A DNA stretch of 64,000 nucleotides, taken from positions 62,001 to 126,000 of IMG/VR virus record IMGVR_UViG_3300010885_055091; one strand, written 5' to 3'. The DNA is from a virus. The stretch's first letter is position 1. Each line of letters starts with the position of its first letter. Both the position numbers and the translations under genes were made by a program. Of this stretch, positions 19,247 through 27,514 are shown one piece after another. The notes below the pieces were generated by a model that saw only the letters and a list, made by a program, of their open reading frames with translations, searched no databases and was not told the DNA's origin.

Positions 19247-19970
19247 CTTCATACCAAGAAAATCGTGAGTTATACTTCCGTTCACACTTGGTGAATCTGA
19301 ATTTTTTAACTCCATCTTTGATCATTTTTAGTGCTAACGATCTCCCAAACAATTCGGACCGAATAAAAGATGGGTTAAATGATTGGAAAACTCCATTTAT
19401 CGCTTCTCTTCCTACTTCTAAAATCTTCTCATCACCTTCTTCTTCACTTATTTCACATTCTTGGTTCAGTAAAAAGGAAATAGCAACGTCAAGTATACTT
19501 GACGGTTCCTTTATGTGCTTTAACGCTGGACTGTTGGGATATGACTTCTCGATATTTGCTAACTTGGTCTTCTCATGTACAGCTAGCGTTATTCCGCTTG
19601 ATATCTTAGGATGTATCTGTATCGGCCCAGGTCTTATTCTTCCATCTTCAGTGGTCACTGGAGACGCATGGTAAAGCATGTCCGGCGTAATTCTTAGTAT
19701 TGCTTTTCCGTCTTTGCCTATTAAATAATTTCCAGGGTTTTTCCGAAGTTCGATAATTTCTTGTGATATTTTTTCACATTCTTTTTCTTTATCGTTAAGA
19801 TCGTATTCTTCAGATAAATGACACATCAGTGTTTCTTTTAATTCCAACACTGTGTTACATAATGATAAGGACTTCCAAAGTTTTTTGTTGTTATTTATTT
19901 CATATTTAATTCTAAAACTGAATGATACTTCTGTAGAAAGGTCGTTTTTTTGATAAAGATCGATATCCAT
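19224..19970 (-). CDS. hypothetical protein
   Basis: 248 aa from the ATG at 19970, which overlaps nothing but follows the upstream stop as TGAAATG. Not recognised. It has charged helices (EYDLNDKEKECEKISQEIIELRK), a central loop with Pro/Gly (RIRPGPIQIHPKISSG), and a basic end. Co-oriented with, and directly after, the gene at 20688, so a two-gene minus-strand unit between plus-strand operons. Confidence 0.6.
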   Translation of the reverse strand: MDIDLYQKNDLSTEVSFSFRIKYEINNNKKLWKSLSLCNTVLELKETLMCHLSEEYDLNDKEKECEKISQEIIELRKNPGNYLIGKDGKAILRITPDMLYHASPVTTEDGRIRPGPIQIHPKISSGITLAVHEKTKLANIEKSYPNSPALKHIKEPSSILDVAISFLLNQECEISEEEGDEKILEVGREAINGVFQSFNPSFIRSELFGRSLALKMIKDGVKKFRFTKCERKYNSRFSWYEVSVIVSG

Positions 19971-19971
19971 T

Positions 19972-20688
19972 TCAGCTCCCAAAAGTAAAAGAATCCCCAG
20001 AATTTAATACTATTTCCGATTGGCCTTCATCTTTGATGTAACCGGCATTTTGCCAATTAGTATTACCACCAGCATTTGAAGCATTTTTGGAAGCAACCTT
20101 CACACTATTGTGAAGGTTTTCTAATTTATCGGGTATTGATATGGGCTCACTCGGTTTCTTCTTGGTAGAAGACTTTTTCTTTGTCTTTTTCCCTGTTTGA
20201 ACGCCTGAACTAGAATGGTCCTCAGAATCCTTCTGCTGTGTGAGGTCCACTATATCGAAAGACTTTGACCCCACTATTTGAGTCGAAACTGTTTCCATCA
20301 CTTTATTGGGTGTTAACCCTTCTTTAAGTGTATCTTCGATATCCTTGCTGATTATTTTTGTCTCTACCTTCACGCCTTTACCTTTCTTTTTCCTTAAAAG
20401 GTCTTCTTTATTACCAGTTGATGGTATTAACACTTCTGGCTTAAACCATTTCAGTCTAATGTTATCATATGATGGGTCAGAATCATTAGCCCTTACTACA
20501 TTTAGAAAATATTTTGATTCCCAATTCTGAACCCTTCGGTCAAATGCCAAAGACGAAGACCCGGACCTCACGCATGTATTATTCAGACAGTAAACACAAA
20601 ATTCCGCAGAAAATTGGTCGATAGGTATAGACCTTTTCACTTTAAAAGATAAATCTGATAGACATTCTTTTAGGTAGTCATTTTTCAT
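19972..20688 (-). CDS. hypothetical protein with basic linker
   Basis: 238 aa, not recognised. The N-terminal 80 residues look folded (FCVYCLNNTCVRSG, KYFLNVVRAN). A Lys-rich region (KKTKKKSSTKKKP) follows, then a polar tail. A DNA- or RNA-binding role is possible from charge only. It starts 44 bases from tdk on the opposite strand. Confidence 0.6.
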   Translation of the reverse strand: MKNDYLKECLSDLSFKVKRSIPIDQFSAEFCVYCLNNTCVRSGSSSLAFDRRVQNWESKYFLNVVRANDSDPSYDNIRLKWFKPEVLIPSTGNKEDLLRKKKGKGVKVETKIISKDIEDTLKEGLTPNKVMETVSTQIVGSKSFDIVDLTQQKDSEDHSSSGVQTGKKTKKKSSTKKKPSEPISIPDKLENLHNSVKVASKNASNAGGNTNWQNAGYIKDEGQSEIVLNSGDSFTFGS

Positions 20689-20732
20689 CTCAAGAACCTT
20701 ACTTAGTATAACCGAAAAATGTAAAGTCCCAG

Positions 20733-21308
20733 ATGGCGAAGTTGTACTTCCGTTATGGCACCATGAACAGTGCCAAAACCTTGAATCTTTTGGCAGTATC
20801 TCATAATTATAAATCTCAGGGAAAGAAAGTGATCATAATGAAACCGCATGTTGATAATAGGTTCGGAGATACATGTGTAAAATCTAGAACTGGATTATCG
20901 GAAGAAACCAATCACATTGTAAGCGACAATGATAATATTTTAGAAATGTTAGCAATATATACAGATATTTCCTGCGTTTTAGTTGACGAGTGTCAGTTTC
21001 TATCTTTTAAAAATATTGAAGAATTGAGGTTATTGACGGACATAAGAAATGTTCCTGTTATATGCTTTGGACTAAGAACGGACTTCCAAACCAAACTATT
21101 TCCAGGGTCTCATAGACTATTTGAATTGGCGGATAGTATAGAAGAAATCAAGACAGTTTGTCATAGATGCACTAAAAAGGCTCTTTTTAATATGAGGTTC
21201 GAGTCTGGAATCCCAACCAATGTAGGCCCGCAAGTACAATTAGGTCTTGAAGACAAATATGAACAAGTGTGTTCGAAGTGTTATCTAAATCTTATTGGTT
21301 CATTTTAG
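20733..21308 (+). CDS. tdk: thymidine kinase, type II
   Basis: 191 aa, the family length. P-loop GTMNSAKT, Walker B-like VLVDECQFL, the GLRTDFQTKLFPG loop, and the zinc site CHRC...CSKC are all present. Known reaction: thymidine plus ATP to dTMP, a salvage step. Phages carry it to raise dTTP. It is preceded by AAATGTAAAGTCCCAG and followed by a 108-base gap with a probable promoter for the sigma factor. Confidence 0.95.
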   Translation: MAKLYFRYGTMNSAKTLNLLAVSHNYKSQGKKVIIMKPHVDNRFGDTCVKSRTGLSEETNHIVSDNDNILEMLAIYTDISCVLVDECQFLSFKNIEELRLLTDIRNVPVICFGLRTDFQTKLFPGSHRLFELADSIEEIKTVCHRCTKKALFNMRFESGIPTNVGPQVQLGLEDKYEQVCSKCYLNLIGSF

Positions 21309-21331
21309 TCTTTTTATGGAATCACAAAAAA

Positions 21332-21364
21332 TTGAAATCATTGGTAGAGTAGATTTTATATATT
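21332..21364 (+). promoter_or_regulatory. possible sigma70-type promoter before ECF-like sigma gene
   Basis: TTGAAA (21332-21337) and an A/T-rich TTTATATATT (21355-21364) are spaced about 17-19 bases, 53 bases before the GTG start. It would let host RNA polymerase express the phage sigma factor. Confidence 0.4.
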
Positions 21365-21416
21365 AAAAGCGTAACTTAGCTTAAAAACCGGTTATTGTCG
21401 TAAAAGGGGTGAGTCT

Positions 21417-22049
21417 GTGGTATCTCTGGAAATTAATAAAGAATCAACTCAAAAGAAACCAGATCGTCTTCCTTGGCCAAGGAATGCGTTTGATGATGAG
21501 AAGGTGGCACTTGGTATTGACATTAGAAAGAAGAAACTAGATATAGAAAAAATAGTATACAAATTTTTTAAAGTGGATGGTTATTCAATGGAGGATTTAC
21601 TTCAAGAAGTCTATACTGCGATCATACATAAAAACACCACAAGAAGTGTTCACGATCCGAGGAAGTCATCTTTTGGTCATTATGTGTACATGGTAGCCAA
21701 TAATGTGTGCATTAATATAGTATCCAAGAAAAAACGATATGATAAAGAAAAAGATAGTATTTTTGAACCTAATCAAGAAACCGGTAAAACCTTAGAAGAG
21801 TCATATGAAAGCATATCAGATGGGCATGTGGAGAGTGAAAGCATTTTGGCTCTAGAACTACGTCTGAGAAGAATGAAAAGACATGACTTAGCGAGGTATG
21901 TTAGAGCATCTCGTGTTGGGTCTTCCCCCGATATCATAAGAGCAGCATTATCTTATGGAGATAAAAAGGTATCTCATAAGATAATGAGAGATATGAGACA
22001 TCAAGTAGTAACTATTGCTACGAATTTGTCGAATTCTTGGTCTTTATAG
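21417..22049 (+). CDS. ECF-like RNA polymerase sigma factor
   Basis: 210 aa from a GTG preceded by AAAAGGGG. Region 2 is clear: FFKVDGYSMEDLLQEVYTAI, then SSFGHYVYMVANNVCINIV, ending in a basic KKKRYDKEK. Region 4 (about 140-205) is poorly conserved (ELRLRRMKRHDLARYV, KIMRDMRHQVVT). Known role: redirects core RNA polymerase to special promoters. Together with the full-length sigma at 42499-43485 the phage has two. The weak region 4 may mean a special -35 or a partner protein. Confidence 0.72.
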   Translation: MVSLEINKESTQKKPDRLPWPRNAFDDEKVALGIDIRKKKLDIEKIVYKFFKVDGYSMEDLLQEVYTAIIHKNTTRSVHDPRKSSFGHYVYMVANNVCINIVSKKKRYDKEKDSIFEPNQETGKTLEESYESISDGHVESESILALELRLRRMKRHDLARYVRASRVGSSPDIIRAALSYGDKKVSHKIMRDMRHQVVTIATNLSNSWSL

Positions 22050-22275
22050 CATTAGCAAATCTTTCGAACTGTCTAAATTTTAGTTCCAGTATTTTAGCAG
22101 CTTCCTTTCCCCTTAAAGATTTCGCTATATTGGCCTTCATCAGATTCATGGCGAGTTTTGGGTTCTTTAATATTTTCCAGTGTACTTCGCACACATATAT
22201 TGTGTCCACACCCGGATATTCACCCTCTTCTACTCGCGCTTCAGCATTTTTTCCACAGTAAAGACAAGGCCCCAT
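22018..22275 (-). CDS. small zinc-binding protein
   Basis: 85 aa. CLYCGK at residues 4-9 and CEVH at about 28-31 form a likely zinc site; the rest is one or two basic helices. Overlaps the sigma gene end by 32 bases and shares TAATG with the upstream YkgJ-like gene. Function unknown. Confidence 0.6.
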   Translation of the reverse strand: MGPCLYCGKNAEARVEEGEYPGVDTIYVCEVHWKILKNPKLAMNLMKANIAKSLRGKEAAKILELKFRQFERFANAIKTKNSTNS

Positions 22276-22874
22276 TAGTACCCCTTAGCAATCATACTAA
22301 CTATCTCTTCAGACTGCAGCCCATCTCTGTTTTTAAAAACATCGACATTACTGATCACATAATGAAGTATTATTTTTGATTTCCAATAAGATTGACCAGA
22401 TACTTTTATGATTTTCTCATCCCCCTCTTCCATATAATCTTCGAATTCTATCAACTTTAATTCCCCATCGACAAAGCTTTGTGGATTGCATAAATCTGGA
22501 ACACTTTCGGAGAAATGTGTACTACACATCAGTGGTCTATTCTGATACGCTAAGCACTTGTTCGTCTCGGGATCAAGAACGGGGCACTTAAGTTGCAAAT
22601 CATACCATGTGTTTAGTGGTATATCCCCGTATTCCATTAACTCTTCTGATCTTTTAATTACCTCTCCAAGCTTCCCTGATTTCTTTAAAGAATCCGAAAT
22701 GTTAGCCACTTCCCCTATAGTCGCAAATACGGGCCTACTACAGCAATGACTACACCCTGGCTTGCATGTTATTTTATCTTTGTAAACTAGCAGTCTACGC
22801 TTTTCAGATTTATAAGATATATCTTTACTTATTGACTTTATTTTATCAAGAGTATTTTTGGATTTATACTCCAC
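22275..22874 (-). CDS. YkgJ-like zinc/iron-chelating cluster protein
   Basis: About 200 aa. CKPGCSHCC at about 40, then CPVLDPETNKCLAYQNRPLMC, is the Cys pattern of the UPF0153/YkgJ family, thought to bind zinc or an iron cluster. Partners and reactions are unknown. The GTG at 22874 is chosen because it follows GGTATTGTACATA, like the leader of the gene at 5742, and lies after a hairpin; a TTG at 22889 is also in frame. It is the first gene of a small minus-strand pair. Confidence 0.75.
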   Translation of the reverse strand: MEYKSKNTLDKIKSISKDISYKSEKRRLLVYKDKITCKPGCSHCCSRPVFATIGEVANISDSLKKSGKLGEVIKRSEELMEYGDIPLNTWYDLQLKCPVLDPETNKCLAYQNRPLMCSTHFSESVPDLCNPQSFVDGELKLIEFEDYMEEGDEKIIKVSGQSYWKSKIILHYVISNVDVFKNRDGLQSEEIVSMIAKGY

Positions 22875-22894
22875 TATGTACAATACCAATACAA

Positions 22895-22932
22895 ATGACC
22901 CCCTGCCAGTATGTGCGTTAGCTGGGGGTCAT
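22895..22932. terminator. terminator hairpin after 22938-23609 gene
   Basis: ATGACCCCC (22895-22903) pairs perfectly with GGGGGTCAT (22924-22932); AGC/GCA bases extend the stem. On the minus strand it is followed by TTTGTATT. It lies 6 bases after the stop of the minus-strand gene. Confidence 0.7.
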
Positions 22933-22937
22933 CTGCT

Positions 22938-23609
22938 TCAGATTACGTTAGCGATAGCTAAATAATTTGATTCAGCCTTCTTAATGATGCTTTCTGTCTC
23001 TTCCTCAGAAATAGACACCGATCTAACAAGTTTATATGTGGTTTCTGCTCCGTCACCCGAACGTGCATATTTCGAGTTATCTTTTAATGCATTGTAGAAA
23101 GATTGTCGGCTCCATTTTTCTTTGCCGGAACATGCTTCAGCATAAATGTCAGAAGACTTAACAGGACCACCCCCGTGATTTTCAAGTATCTTGTCGATCA
23201 CTTGCTTCAGCGGTGGTCTTTCATTAGTAACGGGAGATATGCTAGTTACTTTATTCTCCTTACCTGATGATTTAGATGGTGCTTTTTTGTCCAATTGCTT
23301 AACAGCCTTTACTGAATTGCTCTTCTCAACAATTTTATCTGTTGCTTTAGCAACAGTGGATGTTGTATTCGTGATGGCGGCATTAGTCACTGTGCTAAAT
23401 ACCTTAGATAACTTGTCAAGACTATCAGCCATCTTTCCTATCCGCTCATTATTAGACTTCAGGAGCTTCATGACCGCTGTAGTTTCGTTATCAATCCCCT
23501 TCAGTAGTCGATTAGCCACCGAAGCGATGTTCTTAACATCTGCTTTATTTGTGATATCAAACTTTTGAGGTGCAATATTCTGAGAAGCATTCTTGTTCGT
23601 CGGTTTCAT
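22938..23609 (-). CDS. coiled-coil protein with possible C-terminal winged helix
   Basis: 223 aa. The leader has AAAGGACAAA, one of the few clear ribosome sites. The first 80 residues are helical and polar (NRLLKGIDNETTAVMKLLK). A Lys/Ser linker follows. Residues about 130-195 (PLKQVIDKILENHGGGPVKS, SRQSFYNALKD) look like a small helix-turn-helix or HARE-type domain. A DNA-binding role is a guess. It ends at a strong hairpin, so it is a single-gene or last-gene unit. Confidence 0.6.
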   Translation of the reverse strand: MKPTNKNASQNIAPQKFDITNKADVKNIASVANRLLKGIDNETTAVMKLLKSNNERIGKMADSLDKLSKVFSTVTNAAITNTTSTVAKATDKIVEKSNSVKAVKQLDKKAPSKSSGKENKVTSISPVTNERPPLKQVIDKILENHGGGPVKSSDIYAEACSGKEKWSRQSFYNALKDNSKYARSGDGAETTYKLVRSVSISEEETESIIKKAESNYLAIANVI

Positions 23610-23656
23610 TTTGTCCTTTGGGTATAAGATCCCATAACAAAAATTTACAATTAAAA

Positions 23657-23845
23657 TTATGCCTTCTTTACGCTGCTACTGAATCGGTTTATGTCCTCTA
23701 TTGAGATAATGTTGAATCTTCTACAGATTTCTTCTTTTTTGTGTTCATGATTTAAAAATATGGATTTATGCCGGGATAAGTTTAGTTTATCCATTTCTTT
23801 TACGCAAAGCCTCCACAAATGCATAAAATCTGGTTGCTTTTTCAT
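23657..23845 (-). CDS. small hypothetical protein
   Basis: 62 aa from the ATG at 23845, which sits directly in TATATAATATGAA, as does the start at 43790. A longer frame from a TTG at 23860 is less likely. The protein is basic and helical with HEHKKEEICRRF. Not recognised. Confidence 0.5.
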   Translation of the reverse strand: MKKQPDFMHLWRLCVKEMDKLNLSRHKSIFLNHEHKKEEICRRFNIISIEDINRFSSSVKKA

Positions 23846-23875
23846 ATTATATACTACCAATTAGTATGGTTCATT

Positions 23876-24043
23876 ATGGATTTAGGGGATTTCCTAAAAA
23901 GATTATCATCACTCAAGACGGAATACGCCATATCACATAAAAAAGAATTAAAGGATATTTCAGATTTAGAGCAATTTGTAAAAAGTAAGATGGGGATTCC
24001 CCAAAATCGGGCTCTTAAGAGTTTAAAGGGGCTTAATTTTTAA
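23876..24043 (+). CDS. small hypothetical protein upstream of J-domain gene
   Basis: 55 aa from the ATG at 23876 (MDLGDFLKRL). Basic, helical. Its stop TAA is followed directly by the ATG of the J-domain gene, so the two are probably translated together. Not recognised. Confidence 0.5.
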   Translation: MDLGDFLKRLSSLKTEYAISHKKELKDISDLEQFVKSKMGIPQNRALKSLKGLNF

Positions 24044-24355
24044 ATGAATTTATCGAATGCTTTAAAGATACTAGGAATAGATCATAATGCCTATTTTAAA
24101 AAATTATCAGAATCCAGTAGAAAAGATAAAATCGTTTTAGTGCAGGAAACATTGGAAACCTGCAAGAAAAATGGAAAAACATTGATGGCTATGCACCACC
24201 CGGATAAAGGAGGGGATGTTAAAAATTTTAAACTAATAAATGAATCTCTTAGTGTGATCAGTATGGAATCCGAAGCTTTCACGCTAAAAATGGAGCAGTT
24301 AATAATCCAACAAGAAGAAAAATCATCAGGTCGAGTTTTGATAACTCATAAGTGA
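24044..24355 (+). CDS. J-domain protein, short
   Basis: 103 aa. The core MHHPDKGGDVKNFKLINESL matches helix II-loop-helix III of J domains with the HPD tripeptide and the KGG turn. The N-terminal NALKILGI is the helix I pattern, separated from HPD by a longer insert than usual. No zinc or C-terminal domain follows. It resembles polyomavirus-type or phage stand-alone J proteins that recruit Hsp70. Second of three J-type proteins in the window. Confidence 0.72.
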   Translation: MNLSNALKILGIDHNAYFKKLSESSRKDKIVLVQETLETCKKNGKTLMAMHHPDKGGDVKNFKLINESLSVISMESEAFTLKMEQLIIQQEEKSSGRVLITHK

Positions 24356-24356
24356 T

Positions 24357-25127
24357 ATGGTAATCATATCTTCTATACAATTCAAGCCTACTCTTGCAAG
24401 GAATAATGCGGATATCAGGGCTAACTTTAAAAAATGTGAAGATTTAGTAAATGAAGCTTGGAAATTTGGTTCTGAACTAGTAGTATTCCCAGAGTTATGC
24501 CTTACCGGATATACTTTCTTGACATCGGAAGAGGCTTGGAAGGCTGCCGAGAGGTTTGATGGCCCCACTTTCAGAGAAATGAGAGGAGTGGCCACGGAAC
24601 TATCTTCGTATGTGGTTTATGGGTTTTTGGAGGCCGATGGTGATAAACTCCACAACAGTTCACTTATAATATCTCCTGATGGAGATATCGTTAGTCGATA
24701 TAGAAAAGTAAACTTGTGGGGCAATGACTTCCTTTGGGCGACCCCGGGAACTGAAACCCCAACCGTCGTAAATACTGATTTTGGGACATTATCTCATATA
24801 ATTTGCCGAGACATTAGGGCAAGAATACCATCTAACATCCCCAGACAGGCGTCCACGCCATTTTTTAAGGACATAAAACCAAAATATGTAGCTACATGTG
24901 CTAACTGGGGTAAGGGTGGATTCCCATCAACCACATGGATGGATTTCGCAGCTAACCATAAATGCAATTTAATAATATCTAATAGGTACGGGCAGGAGAC
25001 TAACAATAATTTTACCAATGACTTTGGTAATGGAGGTTCCCTCATCATACAAAAGGATTGGAAAACTCATACCAATGGGTTAAAATTTAACTCAGATTGT
25101 GTAGTATCAGCTAGAATCGAGGATTAA
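24357..25127 (+). CDS. nitrilase-superfamily carbon-nitrogen hydrolase
   Basis: 256 aa. The three catalytic residues are in place: Glu in VVFPELCLTGY (about 43), Lys in RYRKVNLWG (about 115) and Cys in HIICRDIR (about 150). Known members hydrolyse amides or nitriles, and some supply ammonia to NAD synthetase. The substrate is not readable. Closely packed between a J-domain gene (1-base gap) and a small Cys-rich gene (ATG directly after TAA), so it belongs to a plus-strand run. Rare cargo for a phage. Confidence 0.85.
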   Translation: MVIISSIQFKPTLARNNADIRANFKKCEDLVNEAWKFGSELVVFPELCLTGYTFLTSEEAWKAAERFDGPTFREMRGVATELSSYVVYGFLEADGDKLHNSSLIISPDGDIVSRYRKVNLWGNDFLWATPGTETPTVVNTDFGTLSHIICRDIRARIPSNIPRQASTPFFKDIKPKYVATCANWGKGGFPSTTWMDFAANHKCNLIISNRYGQETNNNFTNDFGNGGSLIIQKDWKTHTNGLKFNSDCVVSARIED

Positions 25128-25472
25128 ATGGCACAATTTAATATGTGTGATAATTGTAACACTGACCGTAAAACAACATTATGTACTGGAGACTGTTCAA
25201 AAAACATATGGTTCGTAAATGGTAAATGCAAATTGGATGAAATCACGTACGATACGGTTTATTACGTGCTACAAAAGAACAGATCTGCCAAGAAGGACCT
25301 ATTAAGGATAACTGCCGACCCTAGTTTAGTCAGACTTGCTGAGTATACCAATCTAGTAAGTGATGAAATCAAAGATAATATGACCCCCTATAAAGTGATT
25401 AACAATCCCGCTCGCACTCTCCCTTTCTATAACTTATATGGTGGAAATTTAAATCGAAATTTTAAACCGTGA
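25128..25472 (+). CDS. small Cys-rich hypothetical protein
   Basis: 114 aa. Begins MAQFNMCDNCNTDRKT then LCTGDCSKN, a four-Cys cluster in the first 24 residues and a fifth Cys after. The remainder is helical and ends in a Tyr/Asn-rich tail. ATG directly follows the stop of the nitrilase gene. Not recognised. Confidence 0.6.
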   Translation: MAQFNMCDNCNTDRKTTLCTGDCSKNIWFVNGKCKLDEITYDTVYYVLQKNRSAKKDLLRITADPSLVRLAEYTNLVSDEIKDNMTPYKVINNPARTLPFYNLYGGNLNRNFKP

Positions 25473-25486
25473 ATTCTTATTTCTGT

Positions 25487-25496
25487 CTGAGTGTAA
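25487..25496 (+). promoter_or_regulatory. TGAGTGTAA element
   Basis: CTGAGTGTAA lies 14 bases before the MazG-like ATG. Identical 10-mers lie before recA and before the gene at 40916 on the minus strand. Confidence 0.35.
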
Positions 25497-25510
25497 CTTT
25501 CTGAATCATC

Positions 25511-25972
25511 ATGATGGCTCTAAGCAAAGCTGAATTTTTATCTTGCATATTAAAAGACATTCCGGAGGAACATAAATCGAAAATACTAGAGATTGCCAAT
25601 CAATTAGAACTGAGAGATTCTATACAGGACTCTGTCATGGAATCACATTCCATACTTTGCGATATCAAAGGTATGGGTGTTAATGACGCCTTCGGCAATG
25701 ACCCCGCCATATTTTATGGACTTGCATTGGCCGGTGAATGTGGTGAATTGGCCAATAATCTGATTAAGGCTATGCGGGCTGGTGGGAGCCGAGAGGATAA
25801 GCACAGAGCTATATGCTCTGAGATTGCAGACGTCTATATTTACACAATATTATTAGCTCAAACGAACGATATCGACCTGGAGTCTATGGTTAGAGAAAAA
25901 GTACGAATTATCATTGATAGAGCTAGATCAGGGTATTATGGTGGAAAAATCCCAGGTCGCGTTAATAGCTAA
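25511..25972 (+). CDS. MazG-like nucleotide pyrophosphohydrolase
   Basis: 153 aa. GLALAGECGELANNLIKAM and EIADVYIYTILLA give the ExxE...ExxD metal motif of the all-alpha NTP pyrophosphatase family. Known action: hydrolyses (d)NTPs, and in phages MazG is thought to affect ppGpp or damaged nucleotides. The N-terminal 60 residues are helical. A second ATG is 3 bases downstream. It converges with the HD gene (4-base overlap), another nucleotide enzyme. Confidence 0.8.
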   Translation: MMALSKAEFLSCILKDIPEEHKSKILEIANQLELRDSIQDSVMESHSILCDIKGMGVNDAFGNDPAIFYGLALAGECGELANNLIKAMRAGGSREDKHRAICSEIADVYIYTILLAQTNDIDLESMVREKVRIIIDRARSGYYGGKIPGRVNS

Positions 25973-26601
25973 ACTTCTCTAACTTCTTCCTTATGCGTAG
26001 CAAGTTCGCACATGTTCAAATATAACTCTGATATCTTTTTCTGATACCATTCATTCTCTTTTGCAGATTTTTCGTGCATAGCCATGAAATCTTGACGCAT
26101 TTTATTAAGAAATGGGGCGATTTCTTGATTTCCCCTATTAAATTCTCTTCTCATATAGTTAAATAAACTGATAAAATCACCAGCTTTTACTATAGTATCC
26201 ACATACTTCGCATCCTCCCCATTTTTAGGGACAGAATCACTGATTAATTCCTTAATGATTGATGGTAGATATTTTTCTACCATCATGTCTTCAGTGTCAT
26301 CGACTGCTTTTTTAAGATCAGGATTCGCATACTTAAATGTCCTAACTACATCACCAGTTACACATTCTCCTATATCATGAATTAAAGCCTTTCTGAGAAT
26401 GAATGTTTCTATACTATCATCCTGTTTATTCGTATTCTTACTTATTGTTCTATGTAAGAGCACACTATGTAAAACAACCCAAAATGTATGCTGCGATACT
26501 GATTCTTGATATAATGAAGGAATGCTATTATATCTTATTACATAGTCCAGACGCTTAACGTCCGCATGATCATCTACCAAAAATTTTTTCCAGTTAGTCA
26601 T
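25969..26601 (-). CDS. HD-domain phosphohydrolase, YfbR-like
   Basis: 210 aa. Metal ligands read H in SVSQHTFWV, HD in LIHDIGECVTGDV and D in IVKAGDFIS, the order in YfbR-type 5'-deoxynucleotidases. Known action: removes phosphate from dNMPs. Together with MazG, Tdk and DCD it would tune deoxynucleotide pools. The C-terminal 60 residues are helical. Start ATG 26601 is 20 bases from the next gene. Confidence 0.78.
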   Translation of the reverse strand: MTNWKKFLVDDHADVKRLDYVIRYNSIPSLYQESVSQHTFWVVLHSVLLHRTISKNTNKQDDSIETFILRKALIHDIGECVTGDVVRTFKYANPDLKKAVDDTEDMMVEKYLPSIIKELISDSVPKNGEDAKYVDTIVKAGDFISLFNYMRREFNRGNQEIAPFLNKMRQDFMAMHEKSAKENEWYQKKISELYLNMCELATHKEEVREV

Positions 26602-26621
26602 TTGTCCTGAACTTGCTACTT

Positions 26622-26840
26622 TTATTTTCTGCTAGTATCTAAAATAGCATTACATTTTACATTTGATTCGATTTGTGGAGTCAAATTATATGCAGTAGGT
26701 TTAAACCCTAGCACCATCAATGATCTTAACTCTTCAAACAATTGCGGGTCTGAACCATCAAAATGATAAAGGACCATGTCTCCTTCTTCATCAATATATT
26801 CTATTGACCACCTTTTTAAGTATGTTTCTGGTCTTTCCAT
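26622..26840 (-). CDS. small hypothetical protein
   Basis: 72 aa, starts MERPETYLKRW and overlaps the end of the pyroglutamyl peptidase gene by 25 bases. Beta-rich middle (WSIEYIDEEGDMVLYHFDG). Not recognised. Confidence 0.5.
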   Translation of the reverse strand: MERPETYLKRWSIEYIDEEGDMVLYHFDGSDPQLFEELRSLMVLGFKPTAYNLTPQIESNVKCNAILDTSRK

Positions 26841-27451
26841 GTTTTTAAAGCACTGATAGTTAAAACGGATGCTTTGAACAGTTCAGGGAATACCATAGTG
26901 TTCCATGTCCCATCTTCAAATACACCATATTCATTAGGAAATGTCATGTGTATGAAACCGGCTCTCGTAGGAAGACTTTTTAAGTCTATGTGCCTTCTAA
27001 CACCGTAAAATACTGAATTGCAAACATGTGTGCCTGCAAATTGAGATATCTTGGCGGAAACACCACCTTCATTTACCATATCTTTTAAATAGTCTATTGG
27101 AAGAGTACTCTCATAAGCAGTAGGACCATTTAGATCTATTGGTCTTTCCTGGACAGGTATCTTGGAATTGTCACCCATGGAAGATAGTTCCACGTTGATT
27201 GCAAATCTTTCGAATCGGATAGGACCATTCTTTTTGGTGGCACCATACATCAGTACAAAATCGGGTTTAAAATTAGATATTTCTGAACAAGCAATTTCTG
27301 TGCATTTTCTAAATAATTGTGGAAGTACTAATCCCCTGACTTCAATTCCAGGAATGCTAAATTCCTGTTTTTCCCATAAATTTGCTAAATCCCCACTTGG
27401 AGTGCGCTTAATACCCCATAGAGGTTCAAACCCAGTTATCAATACCTTCAT
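26816..27451 (-). CDS. pcp: pyroglutamyl-peptidase I (pyrrolidone-carboxylate peptidase)
   Basis: 211 aa, close to the family length of 215. VLITGFEPLWG at the N-terminus, RFERFAINV with the catalytic Glu, YESTLP, GTHVCNSVFYG with the catalytic Cys and GFIHMTFPN with the catalytic His are in the order of peptidase family C15. Known reaction: removes N-terminal pyroglutamate from peptides. Rare in phages as far as I know. Possible roles are trimming phage or host proteins, or scavenging. A mixed-strand gap separates it from the gene at 27515. Confidence 0.9.
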   Translation of the reverse strand: MKVLITGFEPLWGIKRTPSGDLANLWEKQEFSIPGIEVRGLVLPQLFRKCTEIACSEISNFKPDFVLMYGATKKNGPIRFERFAINVELSSMGDNSKIPVQERPIDLNGPTAYESTLPIDYLKDMVNEGGVSAKISQFAGTHVCNSVFYGVRRHIDLKSLPTRAGFIHMTFPNEYGVFEDGTWNTMVFPELFKASVLTISALKTWKDQKHT

Positions 27452-27514
27452 TATATTTAGGCACCAATAATAGATGCAAAATGAAAATTACACACTAGAA
27501 AGCGTTCCAAATAC